Assembly (NCBI GenBank): GCA_965214435.1
Contig: OZ243960.1
Span: 2,666,001-2,730,000, forward strand
Origin: Rubrobacter_A sp965214435
Lineage (GTDB): Bacteria > Actinomycetota > Rubrobacteria > Rubrobacterales > Rubrobacteraceae
Length of the DNA stretch: 64,000 nt
Reading direction: 5' to 3'
Below, in pieces: positions 50,974 through 59,266 of the stretch (position 1 is its first letter; each line of letters starts with the position of its first letter). The position numbers and the translations under genes were made by a program. Below the pieces are notes generated by a model. It was not told the DNA's origin. It was given only the letters and a program-made list of their open reading frames with translations, and made no database searches.

Positions 50974-51204
50974 GTGTTACCGCCAGGGCAGAAGGTCAGA
51001 GGAGCGGCACGAACTACGGGACCCGCGGAAGATCCCGCAGCGGCAAACCCCGCGCCTGCCAGAACCCGGCTCGCGACGAATCCCGATGGCTCCTGTAAAG
51101 CTGCTCCGGTTCTCCTGGAGCGGGTCATTGAACACCGACTCTCCCTTCATCGAACTCCTCTAGTCAGTGACTCCGACTCTACGAGTGCTATTTTTGCAGG
51201 CGTT

Positions 51205-51230
51205 TGTTAGCGCTCCGTGAAACCGGGTAA
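51205..51230 (+). promoter_or_regulatory. Candidate SigB/SigF-type promoter of the two-component operon
   Basis: TGTTAG, 14 bases, GGGTAA fits the SigB/SigF pattern with the same 14-bp spacing as the ureA site. A start near 51237 would leave a leader of about 78 bases before the kinase GTG. Confidence 0.4.
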
Positions 51231-51270
51231 GAGAACCATAAAGCTCGGAAGAGGCAGCCTTTACATATGC

Positions 51271-51284
51271 GTAACACACGTTAC
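51271..51284. promoter_or_regulatory. Dyad GTAAC-N4-GTTAC ahead of the histidine kinase gene
   Basis: A perfect 5-bp-arm inverted repeat about 30 bp upstream of the kinase start. It could be an autoregulatory site of the response regulator. Sequence evidence only. Confidence 0.35.
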
Positions 51285-51314
51285 ACAAACAAGACCGTGG
51301 GTTAGGCTCTCCCC

Positions 51315-53027
51315 GTGGCTGTCAGGTTGCGCGTCTGGATGCCCTTGCTAGCGGTACTTATCGTGCTGCTCACCGTTGCGGCTATGCTCATCTACGTACT
51401 CCCAACGGTTAGGGGCCGGCTGGAGAACTTCGCCGAGTATCACGCGCTGGCCCGGGCCGCGACGGCGGCGGACAAGGTGGACGGACAACCTACCGGCCAA
51501 CTCCAGAGCTCGCTGGACTCCACGGACCTGAACGGCGGCGAGGCATTGGTCGTGGACGGTAGCGGGGAAATACTGGCCCGGTCTGGTCCCGAGCTACTGA
51601 GCGCTGACGCAGAGGTCCTGCGAGCCGTGGTCGGTCGCAGCCGGGTCTCGGAGCAGACCGGGGGGTTGCGGGTAGCGAGGGTCCCGGTCACCTACGGCGA
51701 GCCGGCCCGGAGCGGGGCCGTCGTGGTCGCGTTCGGAGAGTCCGAGAGGCCCATCTACCAGCTCTTTCTGCGCAGCGGGGTCGAGGCCGCGGGCGTGGCA
51801 ACGCTCCTCGGCGGCGGTCTGATGCTCTTTCTGGCCGTGCTGCTCTCTCGCCGGGTGGAACGCCTGGGGGCGGCCGCCCGTGTCATGAAGCAGGGCGACC
51901 TCTCCTACCGGATAAAACCCGGCTTCGGCGACGAACTGGGGGAACTGGCCGTAACCCTAAACTCGATGGCCGCCAGCCTTCAAAACTCTTTCAAGCAACT
52001 GGAAGAGAACGACAAAACTCTAAATGCCATCCTCGACGACCTGAGCGAGGGCGTACTGGCGACAGACCTGGACGGAGAGGTAATGTTCGCCAACCCGGCC
52101 GCCCGCTCGATGCTCGGCATGAAGAATGGAGAGGACGGTGAAGACATCGAAAACCTGCAGGAACTGCCGAACCCGTGGGCGGACTTTGATCTCCCCAAAG
52201 CGGTGGAGCGGTGCGCCGCCGGGGACGGAGAATGCGGGGAAGGCCGGGTACGCAGTGGAGAGACTTTTCTAAGAGTCAACCTGGAGTACATGCCGGCGTT
52301 CGACGACCACAAGGATGGAGTCCTGGTGGTTTTGCAGGACCTCTCCGAAGGCCGGCGGCTAGAGGTCAACCAGCAGCGTTTTTTAGCAAACGCCGCCCAC
52401 GAGTTAAAGACCCCGATAACCGCCATTCTGGGCTCTGCGGAGCTTCTGCTGGACGGCGACGACGAGGACCCCGTCACCCGGAAACAGTTCACGAGCCACA
52501 TCCACACCGAGGCCGAGCGTATGCGCCAGCTCTCCGAAACCCTGCTACGGCTCGCCCGGGTAGGTTGGGACCAGCGCGAGCCGGAGTTGGAGCCGGTGGA
52601 GCTAGAAGCCGTGGCCCGCAGCGCGGCCGGGAGGATACAGCCTCTCGCCAGTAGCGCCGGACTCGACGTCAGCGTGCGGGGCCGGGGATTCCGGGTCCGG
52701 AGCGACCCCGAGCGGCTGGAGCAGGCGCTGCTGGTCCTGTTGAGCAACGCCGTAACCCACTCCGGAGAAGGCGGGACTATTACGCTGTATCTCGCGGGTG
52801 GCAGCATATTCGTAGAAGATCAAGGCTCCGGCATACCTCCGGAAGACGTGCCGCGCGTTTTCGAGCGTTTCTACCGGGGTAAATCTGGTTCCGGAGGCTT
52901 CGGGCTCGGACTTCCCATCTGCAAAGAGCTCGTCGAGGGAATGAGAGGCAGCATATCCATCGACTCGCAAAAAGGAGTCGGTACCAGCGTAAAGATCGAA
53001 CTTCCGGAGGATGGAACGGATGCCTAA
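51315..53027 (+). CDS. Membrane sensor histidine kinase (PhoR/ResE-like)
   Basis: A 570-residue kinase. An N-terminal membrane segment (LLAVLIVLLTVAAMLIYVL) and a second near residue 155-180 (GVATLLGGGLMLFLAVLL) bracket an extracytoplasmic sensor; a HAMP domain (LGAAARVMKQGDLSYRI), PAS-like domain (about 235-335), HisKA box NAAHELKTPITAI with the phosphorylated histidine near 360, and HATPase motifs (LLSNAVTHS, EDQGSGIPPEDVPRVFERFYRG, GFGLGLPI) follow. It overlaps the response regulator by eight bases. No transporter or target is adjacent, so the signal is unknown. Confidence 0.92.
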   Translation: MAVRLRVWMPLLAVLIVLLTVAAMLIYVLPTVRGRLENFAEYHALARAATAADKVDGQPTGQLQSSLDSTDLNGGEALVVDGSGEILARSGPELLSADAEVLRAVVGRSRVSEQTGGLRVARVPVTYGEPARSGAVVVAFGESERPIYQLFLRSGVEAAGVATLLGGGLMLFLAVLLSRRVERLGAAARVMKQGDLSYRIKPGFGDELGELAVTLNSMAASLQNSFKQLEENDKTLNAILDDLSEGVLATDLDGEVMFANPAARSMLGMKNGEDGEDIENLQELPNPWADFDLPKAVERCAAGDGECGEGRVRSGETFLRVNLEYMPAFDDHKDGVLVVLQDLSEGRRLEVNQQRFLANAAHELKTPITAILGSAELLLDGDDEDPVTRKQFTSHIHTEAERMRQLSETLLRLARVGWDQREPELEPVELEAVARSAAGRIQPLASSAGLDVSVRGRGFRVRSDPERLEQALLVLLSNAVTHSGEGGTITLYLAGGSIFVEDQGSGIPPEDVPRVFERFYRGKSGSGGFGLGLPICKELVEGMRGSISIDSQKGVGTSVKIELPEDGTDA

Positions 53028-53709
53028 GGTTCTCATAGTCGAGGACGACCCCGCCGTAAGGGATGTCGTCAGCCGGTCGTTGAGCCGGGAGGGAATGGAG
53101 GTAGAGGCCGTCGGGGACGGTGAAGCGGCGCTGGAGCGTTTCCGGGACTCCGGGCCGTTTGACCTGGCGGTGCTGGACATATCCCTGCCCGGCATGGACG
53201 GGTTCACCCTTTGCGGAGAACTCCGCCGGTCGAGCAAGCTCCCGATAATCATGCTCACGGCCCGCGACGACGAGACGAGCATCGTAGTGGGCCTGGAAGT
53301 CGGGGCTGACGACTACGTTACAAAGCCGTTCAGCCCGCGCCAGCTCGCCAGCCGCGTGCGAGCCAACCTGCGCCGCCGCCGCATGGACCGGGAGGACTCG
53401 GACCAGGAGGTTATCGAGTTCCCCGGGCTTACTCTGGACCTCGCGCGCCAGCGGATAAAGGCCGAGAAGAAAGACGTGGACCTCACCGCAAGGGAGTTCG
53501 AGGTGCTGGAGATACTGGCGAGCCATCCCGGACGGATATACAGCCGGGACCAGATCATGGACCACCTCTGGAACGGCGACTTTTTCGGCGACGCCCGCGC
53601 GGCGGACGTCCACATCCAGCACATCCGCCAGAAGATAGAGCCCGACCCCAAAAACCCCCGGTACGTGCGTACCGTCCGCGGCCGGGGCTACAAGTTCATG
53701 GCAACCTAG
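53020..53709 (+). CDS. OmpR/PhoP-family response regulator
   Basis: A 229-residue regulator: receiver domain with acidic pocket (VEDD), phosphorylation Asp53 (LAVLDISLPG), conserved Lys in YVTKPFSP, and a C-terminal winged helix (VDLTAREFEVLEILASHPG, VDVHIQHIRQKIEPDPKNPRYVRTVRGRGYKF). The ATG at 53020 has GGAGG nine bases ahead; an ATG three codons earlier is also in frame. It partners the kinase. Confidence 0.94.
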   Translation: MPKVLIVEDDPAVRDVVSRSLSREGMEVEAVGDGEAALERFRDSGPFDLAVLDISLPGMDGFTLCGELRRSSKLPIIMLTARDDETSIVVGLEVGADDYVTKPFSPRQLASRVRANLRRRRMDREDSDQEVIEFPGLTLDLARQRIKAEKKDVDLTAREFEVLEILASHPGRIYSRDQIMDHLWNGDFFGDARAADVHIQHIRQKIEPDPKNPRYVRTVRGRGYKFMAT

Positions 53710-54031
53710 CCTACCCCGGTTCAAGCCAAAGCTACGGTACCAGCCCTACAAAAGCCCGGAGGTCACCGCCCACAGCGCGGGCGAGACTGCTAAGCTTGAT
53801 CTAATAGGTGGGACCGCGGGCAGAGAAACAGGCCCGGCATCTCCGCGAACGCCTTCCCAACCGGTACTGTACAAACTCAGCCGCGGAGTGCGCGACTCAT
53901 AGAGGGACAGAAGGTGTCGGCGAAAACACCAGGACAGCCCTCGAATCAGCATTAAACGCTACATAAATACTTCGTCAATGCTACACTCTGCTTTCATAAG
54001 GATCGCAAGCGTTGCTGAGGAGGTAGAGAGT
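53710..54031. other. Intergenic region upstream of the alpha/beta hydrolase
   Basis: About 320 bases. A TACACT box near 53990 could be the -10 of the hydrolase. A 68-codon minus frame (53746-53952) shows no domain and is not called. No RNA gene or terminator with a convincing stem and T run was found. Confidence 0.4.
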
Positions 54032-54748
54032 ATGAAGATCATCTTCGTGCACGGCGCCCTGGTCTTCGACGGGGCGTGGTGGTGGCATCGCATGGTGGAA
54101 CCGCTCGCCGCCCTCGGCTTGGGCAGCCGGGCCGTGGAGTTGCCGAGCTGTGTGGCCTCTCCGAGTGGCTCCGGAGAGACTCCGGGGGACATGTACGCCG
54201 ACGCCGACGCGGTCCGGGCTGCACTCGACGAGGAGGACGAGCCCGTCGTGCTCGTGGGGCACTCCTACGGCGGCATGGTCGTTACCGACGCTGCCGCGGA
54301 CCACGGTAACGTCAAACACCTCGTCTACGTGACCTCCGTGATGCCCGAGCTAGAAGAGACGATGGCGAGCTTCGGCGGATCCAGGGAGCCGGGGCCGTGG
54401 ATGGACCCTGACCCGGAGGACGGCACGATGGGTATAAAGGCTGAGCTAATGCCCGACGCCTTTATGCAGGACTGCGACGGGGCGGCGGTCACCGGGGCGC
54501 TGGAACGGCTCACCCGCCAGCCCTTGTCGGTCTTTGGGCAGGCCCCTCGCGCCGTTGCGTGGCACGAAGAGCCCTCGACCTACGTCGTGTGCGCCGAGGA
54601 CCGGGCTACGCCTCCCGAAGTGCAGCGGGAGTATGCGAGACGGGCGGGTAAGATCCTGGAGCTACCGACCGGCCACCACCCGATGCTCTCGCAGCCCGAG
54701 TTGCTGGCCCGGGTACTCGCGGAGGCGGCGGCCACACCAGACGAGTGA
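54032..54748 (+). CDS. Alpha/beta hydrolase
   Basis: A 238-residue alpha/beta-hydrolase-fold protein. It starts MKIIFVHGALVFDGAWWWHR at an ATG with GAGGAGG ahead (the frame extends upstream). The nucleophile elbow is VVLVGHSYGGMVV with the serine; an acid in VVCAEDRATPP and a late histidine in GHHPMLSQPELLA complete a plausible triad. The closest groups are plant hydroxynitrile lyase/methylesterase-like enzymes. Monocistronic; substrate unknown. Confidence 0.88.
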   Translation: MKIIFVHGALVFDGAWWWHRMVEPLAALGLGSRAVELPSCVASPSGSGETPGDMYADADAVRAALDEEDEPVVLVGHSYGGMVVTDAAADHGNVKHLVYVTSVMPELEETMASFGGSREPGPWMDPDPEDGTMGIKAELMPDAFMQDCDGAAVTGALERLTRQPLSVFGQAPRAVAWHEEPSTYVVCAEDRATPPEVQREYARRAGKILELPTGHHPMLSQPELLARVLAEAAATPDE

Positions 54749-54925
54749 GGCGTCGTGCTCCCGGGTCGTCCCAAACCAAACGGGGGTCGCCAGGTCTCGT
54801 ACTGCAACGCCCGGGTTAGCTAGTCCCGCCAAACCTGGACAACTTTCGCCGGAGCCCTTAGCACCTGGAGTGGCTTTCCCGGCGCCCTCGGGAGTAGACA
54901 AAACCTCCCTCCGGTCTCGTCCCTC

Positions 54926-54957
54926 CTTGACCTTATCCCAGAGTCAAGCTTTACACT
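54926..54957 (+). promoter_or_regulatory. MerR-type promoter (19-bp spacer) with dyad operator
   Basis: TTGACC (54927-54932), 19 bases, TACACT (54952-54957). Inside the spacer CTTGAC-N11-GTCAAG (54926-54931 with 54943-54948) is a perfect inverted repeat. An over-long 19-bp spacer with a dyad between the boxes is the signature of MerR-activated promoters. The expected start site is only about four bases ahead of the ATG at 54968, and no ribosome binding site is seen, so the mRNA is probably almost leaderless. Confidence 0.7.
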
Positions 54958-54967
54958 CGTAATAGTT

Positions 54968-55783
54968 ATGGACGCGGAAAAGTACAGAAAACGACTCTTG
55001 ATCGGGGAGACCGCGGAGCTACTCGGTATTACCCGGAAGGCGATCCGGCACTACGAGAAACTCGGTCTGCTCGGCGAGCCGCCGCGCACGCAGTCCGGCT
55101 ACCGGGTGTATACGGCGGACGACCTCTTACGGCTGCACCGGATAAAAACCCTGCAATCCCTGGGCTTGTCGCTGGATCGTATAAAGGGTGTGCTCGGAGA
55201 AGAGACTTCCAGCACGGAGCTGGAGACCGTCCTCCGGACGCTCCTCTCGGAAGTCGAGGGCCGTATCTCCGAGCTTGAAACCCGCCGCGAGCGTCTGTTG
55301 CGGGCGCTCGCCGGAGAGGGTGCCGAGCAAGAAGGTGGAGAGTCCTACATGCTCGAACTCACCCGGAAGCACCTCGGAGAGCACTGGGAAGACCTCTACC
55401 CGGAGGGCCTGGAGCAGGGCAACAAGCTCTGGAACACGCTCGACGATTTCCGGTGGCCGGAGGGATACCAGGAGTTCCAGGAAACTTTCATCCGCTACCT
55501 GGCGGATCATCCAGACGAACGCGACAAGCTACTCGCCCTGGAAAAGCGGTTTGTGGCGCTCGCGCACCTCCCAGAAGACGCCCCCGACGTAGAGTCGCTC
55601 GCCGGGGAGTACGCGGCGCGCTTTGAAGAGCACCCGCTACCGGAGAGTCTCGCGGTCGGAGCTTGGGCGCCGGAGCCTTTGGAGCAGGCGCTCTCCGGGG
55701 TCATGCTCGGCAGTATGTCACCGGCCCAGAACAGGTGCATGAGGTTGCTCCTGGAGCATATGGAGAAGGGAGAGGTCGGATGA
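54968..55783 (+). CDS. MerR-family regulator with C-terminal TipAS-like domain
   Basis: A 271-residue regulator. The N-terminal winged helix (LLIGETAELLGITRKAIRHYEKLGLL, then YRVYTADDLLRLHRI) is classic MerR, followed by a dimerisation coiled coil (ELETVLRTLLSEVEGRISELETRRERLL). The C-terminal 150 residues (residues about 120-271) are helical and may bind an effector; TipA-type antibiotic-binding domains are one candidate. No metal-binding cysteines are visible. The last bases overlap the downstream membrane gene (ATGA), so both are co-expressed from the MerR-type promoter. Confidence 0.9.
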   Translation: MDAEKYRKRLLIGETAELLGITRKAIRHYEKLGLLGEPPRTQSGYRVYTADDLLRLHRIKTLQSLGLSLDRIKGVLGEETSSTELETVLRTLLSEVEGRISELETRRERLLRALAGEGAEQEGGESYMLELTRKHLGEHWEDLYPEGLEQGNKLWNTLDDFRWPEGYQEFQETFIRYLADHPDERDKLLALEKRFVALAHLPEDAPDVESLAGEYAARFEEHPLPESLAVGAWAPEPLEQALSGVMLGSMSPAQNRCMRLLLEHMEKGEVG

Positions 55784-56655
55784 AGTGTACTCTCAAGCAG
55801 GCGTTAAAGCTGGTGTTACCGGCCCTGATCCTGGCCGAACTACTTCTCGTGTGGTCCGGGGTTATGGGTCTCAGAGACGCGCTCTTCGTCGTGGCGGGTC
55901 TGGAAGCTTTGCTCCTGATCTTCGGGGCTGGGAACCTGGTGCTGATCCTCCGCCGCTACCAGCGGGGACGTAGCGAAGGACTCGATGTGTGGAAGGCGCT
56001 GGAAGACGGCCTCTCGGTAGCGCTCCCCCGGACGGTGGCGCGGCTGATACTAAAGGAACCCCGCATCTTTATAGCTTTGTTCCGGTGGACTTTCCGGCGG
56101 GTACGGCTCACGGAAAACGAGTTTGGTTACCACCGGCGATCTGCACTTCGGGAGATAGTACCGCTGATAATCGTCGCAACCCCGATGGAACTCGTCCTCG
56201 TGCACGTGCTCGCCATCGCGTTCTCGCCCTGGGAGTGGTTGAAGTGGGTCCTGCTCGCCCTGGAAGTATACGCAACGCTCTGGCTGCTCGGCCTCTACGC
56301 CAGCCTGGTAACCCTGCCGCACCGCCTCGAAGCAGCGGGTCTGCGGCTCCGCTACGGTGTATTCGCCGAAGGGTTCGTTCCGTACAAAGATATAGAGTCC
56401 GTGGAGCTGGGAAGCCGCAAGGCTCCCGAGTACGGGGACGGTCTCTTCCACACTCCGGAGGAAGACGCCCTCCGCGTCGCCGCTGGCGGCAAGACGGATG
56501 TCGTGCTGCGACTGCGGACTCCGCGCTCCGCGACAGGTTTCCTCAAGGAAAGTGCGCCGGCTTCCGTCTTTCACATCGCGGCCGACGATCCCAAACCGCT
56601 CGCACAAGCGTTGCGCCAGTATCTTCCAGAGGTGACAGCCGGGGCCGCCAGGTAG
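55780..56655 (+). CDS. Membrane protein co-transcribed with merR
   Basis: A 291-residue protein starting MKCTLKQALKLVLPALILAE at an ATG overlapping the merR stop. Four or so membrane helices occupy residues about 5-55 and 125-185 (EIVPLIIVATPMELVLVHVLAIAF, VLLALEVYATLWLLGLYASL), and a C-terminal soluble region of about 100 residues resembles a bacterial PH-like fold (LRLRYGVFAEGFVPYKDIESVEL). No transporter motif is recognised. Coupling to MerR suggests it is the regulated output, perhaps drug or stress response; inference. Confidence 0.75.
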   Translation: MKCTLKQALKLVLPALILAELLLVWSGVMGLRDALFVVAGLEALLLIFGAGNLVLILRRYQRGRSEGLDVWKALEDGLSVALPRTVARLILKEPRIFIALFRWTFRRVRLTENEFGYHRRSALREIVPLIIVATPMELVLVHVLAIAFSPWEWLKWVLLALEVYATLWLLGLYASLVTLPHRLEAAGLRLRYGVFAEGFVPYKDIESVELGSRKAPEYGDGLFHTPEEDALRVAAGGKTDVVLRLRTPRSATGFLKESAPASVFHIAADDPKPLAQALRQYLPEVTAGAAR

Positions 56656-56828
56656 CGCTCGCAGCGGGATCAGCCTGTCAACACTTCAGCTTGTCAGTGC
56701 TCGCCCCGCTCTTTCGGTGCGTGACGCAAAGGTTCTTCGCTGACCTCTTCCGCCAAACGCTACCGGGTACCTCTCATCGAACTCCTGACTAGCTGACCGA
56801 CTGATTGGCTGACTAGCTCTGAGAGCCG

Positions 56829-57728
56829 TCAGGCACTCTGGGTGCGGCGTTTTCCGGCCCGCCAGGCTTTGTAGAGCGAGAGCACCGGGGAGGCTATAAA
56901 GATGGAGCTGTAGGTACCGGCCAGGATGCCGACCAGGAGCGCGAAGGCGAAGTCGCTCAGGGTAGACTCGCCGAATATGAGGAGCGCGATGATCGGGATG
57001 AGGGTGGATACTGAGGTGTAGATAGAACGCGTCACGACCTGCCGGATGGAGTCGTTTATCACCCGGTCGAAGCGGCGGCGATTGTAGCCGACCTCCGGCG
57101 TGTTCTCCCGGATACGGTCGAAGATGATAATGGTGTCATAGAGTGAGTAGCCTAAGACCGTCAGGACCGCCACGACCGTAACGAGGTTCACCTCCCGGCC
57201 GACGAGGGCGTAGACGCCGACGGTTATGAGGATGTCGTGCAGCACCGCGACTATCGCCGCCGCCGCAAACGCGAACTCAAAGCGGATGCTGATAAAAACC
57301 ACTATGACGAGGAGGGCTGCGAGCACGGCCTGAACCGCTTGGTTGCGGACCTGACCGCCGAAAGTCGGGCTGATGCTGGTCTCGCTGACCTCGGCCCCGA
57401 GGTCGCTCCGGAGCGTGTCGCGGACTTCGGTGCGCTGACCTTCGTTGAGGACTGGCGTCCGGATCTCATACCCGCCGCCGCCTAAACTCTGGATCACGGC
57501 CTCGCTCTCCACGAAACCCGGTAGCGCGGATTCGACTTCCTCCGTTGAAGCCCCGCCGTCTATGCCGGTCACCGTGAACTTCGCCCCGCCCTCGAAATCT
57601 ATCCCAAAGTCCAGCCGACCGAGCGCGATAGCCCCGAGGCCGAGCAACAGGACCACCGCCGACAGGGCGAACCACACCTTGTACCCGCCGACAAAGTCCA
57701 CGCCCCGCAGACGCTCCCGGAGGGCCAC
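56829..57728 (-). CDS. secF: Protein translocase subunit SecF
   Basis: A 299-residue subunit of SecDF, which uses the proton gradient to help proteins leave the Sec channel. An N-terminal membrane helix with LDFGIDFEGGAKF motif, periplasmic loop, and five further helices (including LTVLGYSLYDTIIIFDRIREN and RSIYTSVSTLIPIIALLIFG) are present. The GTG overlaps the secD stop (TAGTG). It ends the queA-tgt-secD-secF run. Confidence 0.95.
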   Translation of the reverse strand: MALRERLRGVDFVGGYKVWFALSAVVLLLGLGAIALGRLDFGIDFEGGAKFTVTGIDGGASTEEVESALPGFVESEAVIQSLGGGGYEIRTPVLNEGQRTEVRDTLRSDLGAEVSETSISPTFGGQVRNQAVQAVLAALLVIVVFISIRFEFAFAAAAIVAVLHDILITVGVYALVGREVNLVTVVAVLTVLGYSLYDTIIIFDRIRENTPEVGYNRRRFDRVINDSIRQVVTRSIYTSVSTLIPIIALLIFGESTLSDFAFALLVGILAGTYSSIFIASPVLSLYKAWRAGKRRTQSA

Positions 57729-59212
57729 TACTCGACCCTCGCCTTTTCGGAGGCCGCCGCCATACTGCTCTTGGAGACCCCGACCATGCCCGGTGAGAGG
57801 TTTACCCCGCCGCGGCTGGATATTACGCCCAAGAGCGCCCGGGTAACCACGATGGCCGTGAACATGGAGAGCAGGACGCCCAGAGTCAGGAGGACCGCGA
57901 ATCCCCGGACCGAGCCGGTCGAGAGCGCGAACAAGATAAACGCCGTGATCAGGGTCGTAATGTTACCATCCAGGATGGCCCGGAAACCCTTCTGGTAGCC
58001 GATCTGGATCGCGCTGCGGCTCGTCTTTCCGCGACGGATCTCCTCTTTTATCCGCTCGAAGATCACGATGTTCGCATCCGCGGCCACGCCCAGAGACAAT
58101 ACGATACCCGCGATACCTGGCAGCGTAATGGTTATCGGGATCGTCACGATAAGCCCCCAGAGCAAGAACGCGTAGATAAGTAGCGCCAGGTCCGCGATAA
58201 CCCCGAGCGCCCGGTAGATAAAGAGCAGGAACAAGAGTACGAGCCCAAAGCCGACCGCCGCCGCTATAAGCCCCGCCTGGAACGACGCCGCCCCGAGCGT
58301 CGGCCCGATGGTCGTCACCGACAAGACCCGCATGTTAACCGGCAAAGCGCCGGTCTCTAGCACGATCTGCAACTCCTCGGCCTCGTTCTGCGGCAGCCCG
58401 CCAGCCGACTGGTTCTCGATCACGATGGACCGCTGGTCGAGACGCTGGTCCACGGTCGGCGCGCTGACCACGTCCCGGTCGAGGACTATGGCGACCTGAC
58501 CGGTACCCGGCCGGCCCTGGGAGATGGCGTTCTCACTGATCTGCTGTGACAGGTCCCCGAAGCCCTCGGAGCCCCCGCCGGTAAACTCGATCTGGACCTG
58601 TAACCTGCCCTGCTGGTCACGGACGAGCGATGCTGATTCCAGCGCGTCCCCCCTGAGCTGCGGCTGCTCGGAGACTATATAGCCTATGACCTGTACCTGG
58701 TCGCTGTCCGGGACCGGCGTCTCCTCGAAGAGGATCTTGGTCTGCCCCTCCTCGAACTCGGAGTCTCTTTGCAGGTTCTGCCGGAGGTCCTCTTCGACCT
58801 GGTCTACCTGGTCTTGCGCTGCGGGTTGCTGCCCGCCATCCGAAGCCAGCACTTCATAAAACCCTAGCTGGGCGGTACGGCCTATTACCTCTACCGCCCG
58901 GTCCGGATCGGTGATGCCGGGGATATTTACCGAGACCTGATCCTGGCCTTGAACCTGTATTTCGGGCTCTGTGACGCCGAGGCTGTCCACCCGCTGGCGG
59001 ATAACCTCGACCGCCTGGTCCATCTCCTCCCGGGTAACCTCGCTGCCGTCGTCCTGATAACCTTCGAGTTGAACGCTCACCCCACCGCTGAGGTCCAGCC
59101 CTAGCTGCGTGGCCTGGCTCACCGGCTGGCGAACGAAGATCATGTACGCCGCCACCACTACCAGAACGGCGACGAGCCCGAGGATTATAAAGCTGTTGCG
59201 GCGGCTACCCAT
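57728..59212 (-). CDS. secD: Protein translocase subunit SecD
   Basis: A 494-residue SecD with an N-terminal helix (FIILGLVAVLVVVAAYMIFV), LGLDLSGGVSVQL motif, a large periplasmic P1 domain (about 60-300), and five C-terminal helices including SLGVAADANIVIFERIKEEIRRGKT. Unlike most bacteria, no yajC gene lies between tgt and secD. It is followed directly by secF. Confidence 0.95.
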   Translation of the reverse strand: MGSRRNSFIILGLVAVLVVVAAYMIFVRQPVSQATQLGLDLSGGVSVQLEGYQDDGSEVTREEMDQAVEVIRQRVDSLGVTEPEIQVQGQDQVSVNIPGITDPDRAVEVIGRTAQLGFYEVLASDGGQQPAAQDQVDQVEEDLRQNLQRDSEFEEGQTKILFEETPVPDSDQVQVIGYIVSEQPQLRGDALESASLVRDQQGRLQVQIEFTGGGSEGFGDLSQQISENAISQGRPGTGQVAIVLDRDVVSAPTVDQRLDQRSIVIENQSAGGLPQNEAEELQIVLETGALPVNMRVLSVTTIGPTLGAASFQAGLIAAAVGFGLVLLFLLFIYRALGVIADLALLIYAFLLWGLIVTIPITITLPGIAGIVLSLGVAADANIVIFERIKEEIRRGKTSRSAIQIGYQKGFRAILDGNITTLITAFILFALSTGSVRGFAVLLTLGVLLSMFTAIVVTRALLGVISSRGGVNLSPGMVGVSKSSMAAASEKARVE

Positions 59213-59266
59213 AAAATCTGAAGCATTCTAGCATTCTTTTCAAAAGATCTGTACCTCAGACCTTGT

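Larger units (their letters stand above)
50974..51314. other. Intergenic region between dedA and the histidine kinase
   Basis: About 340 bases. It contains a SigB-type promoter candidate (51205-51230), a perfect dyad GTAAC-ACAC-GTTAC (51271-51284), and a 13-base sequence TCATCGAACTCCT that recurs at 56774 in a similar context. No gene or RNA was seen. Confidence 0.5.

Noticed and set aside
53746..53952. 68-codon minus frame upstream of the alpha/beta hydrolase
   Set aside because: No ribosome site or domain; probably non-coding.
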